64,000 nt of DNA from Apoda limacodes (Eukaryota; Arthropoda; Insecta; Lepidoptera; Limacodidae): the NCBI GenBank assembly GCA_946406115.1, contig OX291560.1, positions 8,991,158 through 9,055,157 of the forward strand. Reading direction: 5' to 3'. Both the position numbers and the translations under genes were made by a program. Positions 13,936 to 25,704 of this stretch are shown one piece after another (position 1 is the first letter of the stretch; every line of letters starts with the position of its first letter). The notes under the pieces were generated by a model that did no database searches, was not told the origin of the DNA, and saw only the letters and a list, made by a program, of their open reading frames with translations.

Positions 13936-14231
13936 ATATCATGTGATATATTGTTTATGGATATATATTAATATGGATTTATGTCTCAGTATTTAAAAGT
14001 AGTACAGAACCTTTAATGCTTCTGTACTGAGGTAAGGTGCACCAATTTGACACTGGCTAAACATTTTGTTATTTAATGGCAGTACTTCCGCTTGAAAAAT
14101 TATATCTTTACACTACAATTAATTTATTATACAGTTGACGATCTTGTCAATGTTGTTTTCGGTAATAGTATTTATAAAAAAAATCAATAAAATCAGTTAA
14201 CAATCAGCAAACACATTGTGTAACATACACA

Positions 14232-14264
14232 TAATAAATAGCCAAATTGAAACAGTCTTTTCAG
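14232..14264 (+). promoter_or_regulatory. Candidate core promoter of the 14327 gene
   Basis: A TATA-like aataaata at 14232-14239 lies about 28 bp before an arthropod initiator TCAGT at 14260-14264. This would give a 5' UTR of about 65 nt. A cag at 14320-14322 just before the ATG could instead be a splice acceptor from a distant 5' UTR exon. Confidence 0.3.
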
Positions 14265-14326
14265 TCTTCTTCATAGTCTTTATAACCTGTTATTAAAAAA
14301 AAGTTTGTTTTTGTTTTCAGATCAAA

Positions 14327-14671
14327 ATGCGTGTCTTACTATTCATCGGGTCCCTTGTCGCCATCTCTCACGCCAAGCCTCTTCTCTTCACCCAACCATT
14401 TCAACCTGTAGGGGTGCAATATGCCCAAGCCCTGCCTGAAATCCAGTCACATCCTGCCGTAGAACTAAATGCGGCTAACGAGGGTTTACTACCGAGGGAG
14501 CTGCTGAAATCCAGGGACTTCTATGACAATCCTTCCATCGCCGCAGGTCTGGCCAAAGAGTCCTGGTTCACAAATAAAGAGATGCAAGTAGTAGAGCGAG
14601 AAGCAGAGAAGATTCCTCGAGAGAGAATTTATGAAATCGTGAAACATGCTGGGTTTTTAGATGGCCATTAG
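14327..14671 (+). CDS. Small secreted protein, unknown function
   Basis: This is an uninterrupted 114-residue ORF. Residues 1-16 (MRVLLFIGSLVAISHA) form a textbook signal peptide with a cleavable A-S-H-A end. The mature part of about 98 residues has no cysteine. It is Pro/Leu-rich at first, then charged and probably helical, with L-L-P-R-E-L-L near residue 51, D-N-P-S-I-A-A near residue 63 and K-I-P-R-E-R-I-Y near residue 99. The context before the ATG is atcaaaATG, preceded by a possible splice acceptor (tttgttttcag) or a contiguous 5' UTR. A possible poly(A) signal ATTAAA lies at 14742. I do not recognise the family. It is a good coding candidate from its composition, secretion signal and isolated intact frame. 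It lies about 2.6 kb from the terminal exon of K1 but shares no motif with the K genes. Confidence 0.75.
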   Translation: MRVLLFIGSLVAISHAKPLLFTQPFQPVGVQYAQALPEIQSHPAVELNAANEGLLPRELLKSRDFYDNPSIAAGLAKESWFTNKEMQVVEREAEKIPRERIYEIVKHAGFLDGH

Positions 14672-14741
14672 TAGGTTTTTTTAAAACGTAGAAGGGGCTT
14701 CATGATAATCAAGGTAATTGACTTAGTTTCAAAATCAATTT

Positions 14742-14747
14742 ATTAAA
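14742..14747 (+). terminator. Candidate poly(A) signal for the 14327 gene
   Basis: An ATTAAA variant lies about 70 nt after the stop codon. No stronger AATAAA is nearer. Confidence 0.3.
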
Positions 14748-14792
14748 TACGTCTTTATTTAAATAAGATGTTGTTATTCTATCAAATTGAAG

Positions 14793-14853
14793 ACTCTTGT
14801 AACAAATTGAAAACTTTTGAAACAAATTGTAAACTTTTGTAACAAATTTCATA
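14793..14853. repeat. Short imperfect tandem repeat
   Basis: Units of about 21 bp (gtaacaaattgaaaactttt, then gaaacaaattgtaaactttt, then gtaacaaattt) follow the secreted gene. The rest of 14854-16846 is AT-rich with no supported gene; (GT)n occurs near 16026. Confidence 0.6.
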
Positions 14854-16846
14854 TAAAACGTGTTGCACATATTAAGATTATTTTTACAGTCTATCGTTTT
14901 GTAAGTTTTTCCAAGCAAAAATGGCATTCTTACCTATAAAGCAAATAAGACCGAAGAAAAGTTTTTTAATTTTGTACTGGTCCAGTATAATAGTACAATA
15001 GTCCAGTCGGTAAAGGTCAAAATACATCAAAAGCTCCGAAAAACCTGTAACAGTAATTTTTCTTTATAAAGTGTTAATGGAGGTACCATACATCATAAAA
15101 CCACAAAAATCAGTTCTGTAGTAGTGTCGGTTTCTCTCCTCCGCCAAAACTACTGCTTTGGTGAAAAAAAATTGATAATTCTTTAACATTTAAAGCTATA
15201 AAAATATTCCATAGTTAACGAAAAACTTGCTTTCGGAAAAGTTGCAAAAGTGCTATTTAAATATATATAGCGAGTAATAAATAATTTACAATGAAAAAAA
15301 TGCTGTTACAGGTTTTTCGGCAAAAAAAAAACTATGATAATTAAACTTTGAATCTGATTCGAAAATGTAATGTATATATAATGAAATGTATATTTATATT
15401 CTACAGAACTTGTGTTTATGTTCCAGGTCATCTGTCCACCTGGTAGGAATCTGTCCCACGCTACGTCTACTGCAAGCCGTGGTCACCACTCAAAACCTTT
15501 CTTCCCTATCGATATTTCCTTCAACGGCCGATGTGGTTGGTTCATTCTCACTTCAGCGTACGTTTTGGGATGCAGAATTTTAGTATCATCTGTAACAAAC
15601 TGTCATGCGCTCGTTTACAATATTTTTGTTGTTTTTGTCACTTTTGTCAACGAATAATGAAACTGAAAATGAAGGGGTTTTTGTGTTAAGCTGTGAAACT
15701 GCCTATACATATTCATTGTTTATGGTAGTGTGTATGTGTTGTGTTTTATCGTCGTAATGTTTCAAATCTTCACGAACGATAGGTGTTGGTGCCAAAACTG
15801 GTGTTATCAAAAGTGCGGAAAGTATCAATCGTGGAAACCCTTAATCCCAAAACGAACGCGCCCTAATTAATCGAACTACACATATATCGATGACTTTGAT
15901 TCTTCTCCTTCATTCGATTATTTTCATTATCTACCTATCTATCTCTGTAGCTCGCTTAACAACTTTTTGTTTATTTAGGAGGGCATTGATATTGTGTTAA
16001 GTATCATACGTTACTTATTTTCGTATGTGTGTGTGTGTAAGTTTGTGTGAGAATATGTTGTCAATGACAACATACAGACATTTACTAAGTGTTATTAATT
16101 ATGTCATGTTTACCTGTTAATTTGTAAATAACAATTAATTAATGTCTACGTCTTCGTAGTTAGTTACTAAAATATGAAGTTTTGATACCGTTTAATTTTT
16201 ATTGTCTTATATTGCAAAATTCATTATACTATTTAAGTTAAAACAAAAAGTCTTAGAATTATATTTGAAACCTAACTCTGGATTCCGGATGATAAGCAAT
16301 TTCTAGGACGTTTTATATGCAAGAAATCAACACTAAAATATATAGTCTCAAATTTAAACTCTTCAATTAAAAATCCTGATCTGTGATAAATCGCCCGGCA
16401 ATTATTTTACATACAAAGAATAACATTTCAATGGGCTTTTTTAGTCATGCCAAGAGTGGCAACTTCTAGCAGGAATTCTTAATTTAGAATTGAGCACTTT
16501 TTAGAAAATTGTTTTGTAAAAGGAAGACATCAAAAATATGTAATGGTGTTGCTTATTAGTCCTTAATTTCTTGTTAGGTTAAGGCAATTTATTTAAGGAC
16601 AAATAAGATATATTTTGTAATTTAAGTTAAGAAGGTATACTAAGTATATTGTTAAGTTAAAGGGCCAAAATTCTTTTTAGTGCCTAAAATAGTGATGAAA
16701 ATTTATAAACACTTTTACAAAATCGTAGATGACTCGAAATATTTTCCTAATATGTAGTTTTATGTTAGTTCTCAACCGGGCCTCAATGTTTATAATGAAT
16801 TTCCCCACCCTCCTAGGTTTTTTGTCACAAAAAGTCTCATTTGGTA

Positions 16847-16933
16847 CTCAAATTACTACTGCGTCCCCATGGCCCCTCAAATTACTACTGCGTCCCCATG
16901 GCCCCTCAAATTACTACTGCATCCCCATGGCCC
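16847..16933. repeat. 29-bp minisatellite, three units
   Basis: Three consecutive near-identical units start at 16847, 16876 and 16905. Each begins ctcaaattactactg and ends ccccatggccc, and the third has a single change (gcg to gca). Three overlapping short open frames here are products of the repeat. Confidence 0.9.
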
Positions 16934-17253
16934 CTCAAAAATAATATCCACTTACCAAACAAGTTGTTTTTTTTTGAGAAAATTCATCATTCGGGTATGC
17001 GTATGTCATACCGAATTAAAAAATAATATGTTTTTTGAAGATTATCTGAATCAGCAAAAAGTTATGCGTTAAAACGTACAGTAAGGGGACGTTTTCATAG
17101 GCCTTAAAAAGAATTTTGACCCTAAAATGTAAATATGAACACTGTGATCTCGAATAATAAGTACGTTTAACGTAAGTTATTATTCCGCTATTATGCTAAA
17201 TTTTAAAATTATTTTGTTAAATAAAATACTTTTAATACGATGAAATTTGTAGT

Positions 17254-20200
17254 TTATACTAAATTTTGTTTATCACAATCTGCTCCACCATAAGCCGGTT
17301 TCTTAAAACTTCTGCCTCTCTTGCAGGTCACCCAACACTCGTGAACGGGTTTCTGTATAAAATCTGTAAGCAATATTTACACATACAAATACATATACAC
17401 ATACAAACATATATATAAATATTTACTGTCTAGGCCTGTAAAAAAGCAATAGCGGTTAGTTTACCGACTGAAAATAAGTTTTTAATCACAAAGACATATT
17501 TTTTGTGACAATAAATTTATGGTTTTCAGATTTTGGCCATTTCAATCAACAATTTAATCCATTGTAAATTGCAGGAGTCACGATTAACAAAAAAATAATT
17601 GTTAATTGTAATTAAATTTGGCCCAACACTGCCTTTGGCTACATTTCCACAGGTAACACATACAATACTGTAATTTTATTGCAATTTGTCCATCCGTTTA
17701 TGGGTTTGGGGTGGAATAATTCACCTTAAGAAATTGGAGTCTATCAAGAAACAGGATAAGATATTTTAAAAATACAATACAGAAAAAAATAAGATTCGCT
17801 CTCAAAATTCAAAGTATAAGCAATATATCTTGCTTATAAATGTGAGGAATCCGTGAGTGTCAGGGTTATTGTCTATGATACGCAAGATGGCCATGACTTG
17901 AATTACATCGAGTAATGGCGGTGTTGGCGAAACCTGTCAGATAAGTCAGAGCACAGTTTGACCTTCGTCGTGTGCAACTTAAGGAAGTAGTCATATAACT
18001 CGTCATATCCGTTTATTGGTCCGCAATCGATTAGTAACCAACTTTACTTAGCTCTATTTACATTTTATTCCAATTGGGATATGCGGCTTTTGGAAGGACA
18101 TAGACTACTTCAAAAACGTCATGTGTTAGTCAGATTAGCTAACTGAAAGTTAGTATTATTAAAATTTAAAAAAAAGGTTTTCGTTATAAACAAAATCTTA
18201 AAAATAGTAAATTAAATTAAAAAAAATATTATTATTAAGTACCTAGTACTTTTCAAAAAAGCTTATTTTACAATAAAGGCTACCCTAATGATAAAAGTGC
18301 AGGGGGTCAAATTAATTGTAAATATTATATAACTTTAATAGTTGTACATATATTTTAAAATTGAACAGAGTGACTGTTGCACAAATTCCTGTCTGGCTTT
18401 TGGAATTAGTACCTTTACCTTTACCTTTCGCTGGATTTTGTAAGCCAATTTAACTTTTATGTTCAAATTTTATTTAATTATTAATTTCTTTAGTCTTGCG
18501 TAACACATGGTGATAGAGACATTGTAAAACATTTTATTTTAAATATTTGCATATCGGTACCTTCTGCTTTAAGTAGCAAAATTACAGCAACCTATGTCGT
18601 AATGACCTCAATTCGGCATAGTTGTTGACAATTTCGTAATTTGAACAGCCGATTCTGTAACAGCGTTTGAAATTGTTACAACCGAAGTTTTCTTGCTAAC
18701 AATGAAAAATTTTAATAAAATATTTTTAGATATCAAAAGACTATTTTATAATATGTTCCATTTTGTGTGTGTCTGTATGTGTGTGTGTGTGTCAAATGTG
18801 TCACTTGGCGTTGGTCAGCCTCTTAGATGTCAGCCTTAGTTATAGATTAATAGCTATTTATGCAATTGTTGCGATTGTAATTACTTTTCAAAACAAGATA
18901 GCACGACTGTTGATAATACAAATTTCATGTTTCAATTGCATAAAAGGCTTTTAATACAAAAAAAATTTACAGGTCTACATTTTTTAGGCTCTTGAGGTAC
19001 CTAATAAAATTTTGATAGAGCGGCATTAGGCCATATACTGATCGAACTTAGTATGAAAGGTAAATTTTTTTTTGAGATTTTGACCCATGTTCCTTGGGGA
19101 AATTTGTTCAGTATAACGAGCAGAATTATCTCCTGCATTTTAATGTCACTCTTTTATTACACGTATATTCATTAGTAAATTAGTAATTAGTAAGTATAAT
19201 TGGTAAATAATAAAGATTCACGTGTTGTCACTTACACAGGATCTCTTACCTTTCTTGCTGTCGCAGTTAAACTCATGCATGTCACAGGTGTCTATGAAAG
19301 TCCTCATTTCCCCGCAGGAGTCGATACCACACATGGGAACCTGGTCATGTCGGCAAATATCCGCTATCTTACACTCTTCTTCTAGCTGGTGATCAATAAA
19401 ATTGTGATTAACCATTATATTTGAAAATAAAGAAACGTAAATTGACATAAGATCGATTTAATTAGTAGACCTGTCATCACATTATATTATAATAAAATAA
19501 CTCAACTAAAACTAACTTGAACTCACTATCCTAATCAGTAGCTGGTTTCAAAACCGCATCACTAAACTGATTATAGTAGCAACCACAAGTAACCACGAAT
19601 TAAGTTGGGTATAGGTGGTTTGTACCGTATTAAACAAAACAAAAGAATGCTCTGACCTGTGGTTTTGGTTTATATTGGATTATTTTAGATTAAAGTTCAT
19701 GGACCGTGGTTGTGACGTCATTTGGTCAAATGTATTTAAAATAGTCACTTGTTTAAGTTGTTTATGACAAGTGGATCACTCTACTAATAACCGAATCAGC
19801 TTCGTTCCCGTTAATTTCGTATATTTGCGTGGGATTTCTTCTGTAGCCAACTCCTTGATATAGTCGGATGGAAATTTGTTATTATTTATAGTTCGTCCTT
19901 TTGGAATTCGGTTATAGTTTTAAAAATTGTTCTGAATAAAATATAATTTTCCGTCTTTCCAACTATCCTTGTGTCAAATTTCAGCTCAATTGGATGCTCC
20001 GTTGCGGCGTAAAGTAAGGACTGACAAACAGACAAACTGACTTTCGAATTCTACTATATTCAAATTCAAATTCAAAATTCATTTATTTCAGGTAAACAAG
20101 AAACCCATATTATACATTGATATTTAGAAATAGAATTAGAAATAAATAAATAATACGTAATTAAATAAATTAAACCAATCAAACAAAAAATAAAAATGTC

Positions 20201-23139
20201 AGAACATTATATAAAATAAAATCAATTTAAATAATACATACATATATATGCAGTCATTTAGTACTTCCTTTCCGGCATTGGCACCGCCACATGTCTGTTA
20301 CAGCAATGCCTAAGGAAAGGACAGTCTAATCTCGCAGCGATCATATTCAGGACAGAATTGGAGCTGGCACGAACTTTGCGTAGCAAGGACGCGCATCGCT
20401 TTCGCATAGTCGTATGGAAGCAATCGATGCGTGCATCTGCAAACATGCCAGAGGCACTGCAGATTCGTGGCAACCCCAACACAATCCTAAATGCATTGTT
20501 ATACAGGACACGGAGGTCGCTGTACCGTTTTTTTGTATAGTTAACCCATAGGCTGCACGTGTACAGAGATCATATTGGCTTTTACTGACAGCGCCCTCCG
20601 TTCCCGCTTAATGTCAGCATCGTCCTTGAGATCAGTAGTGACTACATGCCCTAGGCACTTAAATTTTGGAACAGTTTTAAGGGGTACACCATATAGTCGC
20701 ACTGGTGGTACATTACGTGTACATTTCACACCATCGTCAAAGACCATGCATTGGCTTTTCGTGATATTATATTTTAAACCGTGGCCAGACACGTATTCCA
20801 CACAAGTCCGTATCAACTGCCTCAGACCACAGACTGATGCGCTCAAGAGCACCATGTCGTCAGCATAGCTCAAATTGTTAACACAGACGCCATCAACGTG
20901 GCAGCCAACGTGCTGATTGCTAAGCGCCATGATCAACTCATTTATGTAGACGTTGAACAGGGTTGGAGATGACAATCCACCCTGTCTAACACCACACTCA
21001 AGCCAGTACGGATCCGACATTGTACTTTCAGTGGACAGCCGAGGACGAAACCCGAACTGATTGTCATGCAGTGTGACATAACTATTTAACTGTGTATTAA
21101 GCAAACCGTCAAGAACTTTAGCTGCAATAGTGGCAAGAGAAATGGGTCTGTAGTTATTTTTGTCAGCAAGGTCACCAGTTTTATTTTTCACTACAGGCAC
21201 CACCACTGTTTTCATTAGATCGTCAGGCATATAGGAGTGACCCACGCATAAGGAATAGAGCATTGCTAGGAGTCTACATATATGTGGTCCGGCATGCTTA
21301 TAGTGCTAATGGCTTCAGCAACATCTTTGGCCCGGAACCTAGTCCACACCATTTGACCATTTCTGGCAATATTGTGCACCTCCCTTGCTGGACCTAGGGG
21401 AGACTTAACCGAAAAATGGTTTTTGAAGATATTAGCAATATCCTTTGAATCGCTCACACCATCAACGCTCGCCGGGAGGCCAGGTCTTATATTTGTTTTA
21501 TTAGTGGCTTTCCAAAAACCGCGGAAGTCGCCTTTGAAGTGTTTCTCCGCAAGAGCGTCCATTTTTATTTGGTCTTGTTGATTTAACACCAGTTTAATCG
21601 AGATTTGAACGCTCTGCGGCTTTGTCACATTTCCTGATAAACAAGGCCGGACCTCGGCTTACCACACATTATCCATACCTTGAAGTTAGCCCTGGCCTCC
21701 CGGTGAGCCCCACTGACGTGTTTATTCCACCCCATTAAGCGTGGGCCCTCTACCTTTTTTCTTGAGCTTGTGAGCTTGTGCTTCCCCGACTCACCACTGC
21801 TGCGTCTCGAAGGGCGGTTACAATGTCAGAATAAAGATTGTCCAGAACATGCCTCTGGCCACGGTCATTATAAAAATAATCGGCACAGCTTACACATTCT
21901 GAAGGAAAGTCAATCATTTTTAATCTCATATGACACTCTCTGGTATACCTCGCGACTTGCTCCTCACTTCTTTCACCCCATATTACATCTTTATTTATAT
22001 TACTAATTTTTGGTGAAATCTTAGGGGTAAGTAATTTTAAGTTGCAAGTAATTACAAGTGGGTAGTGATCAGACCAAAGAGTGTCATACTTCACATCTGC
22101 TTCTATAACAGAATGCTTAGCCGAGTGAGTAGCAATACAGTGATCCAACTAAGTGAAGCTGCTAGTCCCGTGCACATCATTAATGAATGTGAAGGTACCC
22201 GAGTCCAGCCCCAGTTTTTCTGAGTCTACACATGACCATTTTTGTTCATCACACATATTTATAAGTTCACTGTAGAACCACTCACCCGGATCTGCATTGA
22301 AATCACCTAAGATAAACACAGATTCCATTCCTTGTTCGTCAATAATAGCAGTGACTGCGCTTAAACAATCTATAAAATCCTCCAAATTATCGGCACAATT
22401 CGTTGGCAGGTAAACGCTCATCACTAATATTTGTTTATCTACAGTTCAGGTGTTCCAAACAAAACCATTAAAATCTCTCCCTAGAAATGTTGAATCCGTT
22501 TGCTGTTAAGATATATTAAGCTATCCGTAGGCAACAGAAATTATCGACCTCTTCATCTGATCCACCTTTGACATTTCTTCAGAAAGAAAAATATCATAAA
22601 AAGATTACCGACTTTGCTTAAGTAGTTAGGTAATAGGAACATACATTCACTGCTTCCACCGTCCACATCCAAATTAATCTACACTCAGGTCTATCTGAGT
22701 GTAGATTAAATTGTTATAATTGAAAAAGTATCTACCCAAACATTTCATTCAGGAATCCTCGATGTCTGAAGTATTAAAGCGACATGGACCGGCATTAAGC
22801 CCCATTATAATAGCTGTAGCATGACCCCTCAATAAATACTTCGTACTTCTAATAAGTAAATGTTGGGTAAGGTAGAGTTTTTTTCATACCATTAAAACCT
22901 TCTGATGTTTTAGTGTTAACGTTGCCTGTGGATACTTGTAAAAGTAAGGGTTACTTCCGTGTTGCCGATCCCCACTTCCTTCGTGAAGAACTACATGTCT
23001 TCTGTAGTGATTAGTAGTTAGGTATATGTGTTTGTTATAAATTACAGAACATGTTTACCTTAGCACTATCGACGTGAGCTAAACAATTCTCAAGCATTGT
23101 TAATAAACAAATTGATTCCACGAATAGACATTTCAACAT
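17254..23139 (-). CDS. K1: secreted Kazal-like cysteine-rich protein
   Basis: Three exons give a predicted 108-residue protein. Exon 1 is 23059-23139 (27 codons, MLKCLFVES... ending AHVDSAK, donor AAG|GTAAAC). Exon 2 is 19250-19385 (acceptor caccag, donor G|GTAAGA). Exon 3 is 17254-17363 (acceptor cttacag, stop TAA). Exon 2 is the module: C-x5-C-x7-C-G, then T-F-I-D-T-C-D-M-H-E-F-N-C, the F-x-D-x-C matching the Y-x-N-x-C of Kazal domains. Exon 3 opens with a split Asp codon and D-F-I-Q and has H-E-C-W-V-T-C-K-R-G. Exons 2 and 3 are firm, being near-copies of K2. Exon 1 is less certain because its hydrophobic stretch contains two Glu, although its A-H-x-x-S-x-K end resembles K2. Intron 1 holds a decayed LINE. 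The mature part has nine cysteines, leaving one unpaired or available for dimerisation. Confidence 0.7.
18760..18792. repeat. (TG)n microsatellite
   Basis: An interrupted TG-dinucleotide run lies in intron 2 of K1. The surrounding 17364-19249 intron is otherwise AT-rich, without recognised features. Confidence 0.8.
20060..22560 (-). mobile_element. Decayed APE-type LINE in K1 intron 1
   Basis: On the minus strand, from 5' to 3', there is an endonuclease piece at 22149-22424 with the G-D-F-N-A-D-P motif, a linker region, and a reverse-transcriptase part at 20541-21263. The RT part shows N-Y-R-P-I-S-L, G-V-R-Q-G-G-L-S-S-P, and the catalytic S-Y-A-D-D-M box, then a C-terminal tail at 20258-20482. 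The element ends at 20060-20090 with AATAAA-like sequence and a (TTTGAA)n tail. Stops and frameshifts separate the parts, so it is dead. The clade (CR1-like or related) cannot be settled by eye. The 5' boundary, near 22450-22560, is uncertain. Confidence 0.85.
22674..22709. repeat. Perfect 15-bp hairpin
   Basis: The arms ttaatctacactcag (22674-22688) and ctgagtgtagattaa (22695-22709) are exact reverse complements around a 6-nt loop. It lies in K1 intron 1, between the LINE and exon 1. No function is evident. Confidence 0.85.
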
Positions 23140-24132
23140 AGTCGAAGGCATAGAATGTTTTGAACATAATCAAATAGTGTCACACAGCGTAATGTCGGCC
23201 ATTTTGTTATTAATGAAAGACTTGGAATCTCAATTTACAACAAAAATGTAAAGATATTCACGTATTTGTTTCGACATCAAATATCGAAGCGAATAATACG
23301 AGTACGAAATAAAACTGCCATAAAACGAATTCGCATGAAAGCATAAAATTGTTAAATGTTAAATATTTTTTTCAGATACAAAACGGTTTTGTGTCACATA
23401 CTATTTATATCATATATATACTTATGTCGTTAGGTGATATCAAGAACCAATATTGACATAGATACTACGTTTTAGTCTTAATATGTGGGCTTATATCGGT
23501 ACTTGTCACATCGTTCTCGGCGGCTTTTTACGTTACTTGTAGCCGGCTAGAAATTTCAGTGTCGATCATACTGGAGTCCTCGCGGAGCGTCTCTTGGTTC
23601 CGTTTTGTTCCGAAATACAGCATTACGTGTAAAGGCGTTTTATTGCCCTACATATCTAAGCCTTTCATTTTATACCCATGAAAAGGGGGTTGTGAAGAAG
23701 CGCGTGTTCCGCCATTTTGTTATATCCACCGCAAGTCTCGAGCGCAAGGCAAACTACCGTACTATCCTTTTCTAGCATTGCATTTTGGCGTATACTCACA
23801 CCTTTGTCTAGCAGCCCTGGGTTATTGTGGTGGCTGAAATTCTGTTTATTTAATACACTAAAGGTACTCGCCAGATCTGTATTATGCCAAGTTTATTCCT
23901 TCATTAGTTTAGAAATAACAGAGATGCATATTTACGAAAATTCTACACTGACTGACTAACTATTTGTTTCAAAATACAAAATATATATAACTATTTCCTA
24001 ACTATTTTATTTTATCCAGACTATTCCGACTTCACTTGAGCAGTTATTAATTCTGTGCGAAATTTCAACTCTCTAGGTAATTAGGGAATAACTAGTTATA
24101 TTTTGTAGCGCAAGTCAAGTGGAGTTCATAGA

Positions 24133-24403
24133 ATAAAAAAAACCGGCCAAGTGCGAGATGGGCTCGCGCACCAAGGGTTCCGTACCATTTATGTAATCTA
24201 CGAACACAAACAAAAATATTTTTATATTTTAGTTGATGTATTCTGTAATGCGGTTTACAGAATACATCTACTTACCAAGTTTCAAAAGTATAGTTCTTAT
24301 AGTTTCGGAAAAAAGTGGCTGTGACATACGGACGGACAGACAGACAGACATGACGAATCTATAAGGGTTCCGTTTTTTGCCATTTGGCTACGGAACCCTA
24401 AAA
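24133..24403 (+). repeat. gggttccgta-family element
   Basis: It has the canonical start (aaaaccggccaagtgcgaga), the gctcgcgcaccaagggttcc box, the gacggacagacagacagaca run and the ggctacggaaccctaaaaac end. It lies in the K1-K2 intergenic interval. The rest of 23140-25393 has no supported gene. Confidence 0.85.
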
Positions 24404-25393
24404 ACCTGTCACTCATTCGATTGTTTTGTCAACATAAATTACAGATACATTGATTTTAATCGTCAACAACTGTTAGGTATTCAGTATTTAATTGCCTAAA
24501 ATGATCTTATCTAAAAACTAAGTCTGTGTTTGTAACATATGTGCTTAAGTGCTTAAACAAATTAACCGACTGCAATTTAATTTGGTTTTTAAATGTCTTC
24601 TATATTACCTATTGCATTATTATTAGAGTGCCAGTTTAAAAAGGTCGGCCATCAAGACTAAATAAAAAAATCAGTCTATCAAATGACGTCATTATAGCAC
24701 TAAAGACTAATATAAAACTAATTTTACAATTATTTAAATCATGTAGACATATAACGGACTTAGTTTGACTATTAGTAGTAATATTTCGAAAAATCAAATA
24801 ATTTTTATGTCTACATCTAGGTAAACAAATAAAAGATAAGATTTGATTTTTTGTTTATTTGTAATGAATAAACTCAAAAACTACTTAACTGATTTTAAAA
24901 ATTCTTTCACATATAGAAAGCTACATTGTCAACGAGTCACATAGGCTACATTTCAACCGGTCAAGTGCGAGCTGGCGGGGGAGAGAGGGACTATAGCGAA
25001 ACAACATTTGATGGGACCGACTAATCATAAATATCCATAACATCAGCTAATTTTGCTGCCACTGCTGAACATAAGCCTCGTCCATAGCCGCGGCCATCCT
25101 CTTAAGGTCATCGGTCCATCAAGCTGGCGAGGAATCCATTTATTTTTGTAATTAAAACTAAAAAAATTGGTATTTCCTATTATTAGTAAATTATAATAAT
25201 ATTAATATATTGATACTTAGCTCCATATAAAGATTGATGTGTTTCAGTATTTTTGAAAAATCAATTACCTAAAGGTGTAAAATATGGTAAGAAGAGGAAC
25301 AACGGAAGTAAAACGCTGGCAACACAGTGGGAAACAAGCTAGTTCCAATGTATAGGTACATTTTAGAATTATATTTTAAATTAATGTTACATG

Positions 25394-25522
25394 TATAGTG
25401 CAACAAACTTTTCTGACCCGGCGGTCAAAAATCAAAACTACAGTCGCTAGTGGTGGTGTGGCTTAAAATTGTGTGAACTTACGACACTAGCGACCAAACA
25501 CCGAAAGTTTGTTGCACTGTAT
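25394..25522. mobile_element. MITE with TIR of about 14 bp (acagtgcaacaaac family)
   Basis: The left end atagtgcaacaaac and right end gtttgttgcactgtat are inverted. The internal sequence includes tctgacccggcgg and two facing gtcgctagtg/cactagcgac stretches. Relatives lie at 38711-38847 and 63632-63716. Confidence 0.7.
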
Positions 25523-25667
25523 GCATTGATTTTTAAGCTATGTCCATGCTTTTATTTTTATTTTTTTGCTTACTTGGAGAACGGCACATAAGGATACATA
25601 CATCTTTATAGTTTATAGCTTTTTAATTGGCTGTGTAATGCAAACATTGCGACACGGACATCGTTAG

Positions 25668-25673
25668 TTTTAT
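25668..25673 (-). terminator. Poly(A) signal of K2
   Basis: AATAAA on the minus strand lies about 31 nt downstream of the K2 stop codon, at a typical distance for 3' end formation. Confidence 0.5.
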
Positions 25674-25704
25674 TAATGAAAATCCAGCAAAATATTACAA
25701 TTCA

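Noticed and set aside
16729..17072. Three overlapping ORFs with M-A-P-Q-I-T-T repeats
   Set aside because: They are produced by the 29-bp minisatellite.
20541..22424. Host reverse-transcriptase or nuclease genes
   Set aside because: These are LINE domains with frameshifts and a simple-repeat 3' tail.
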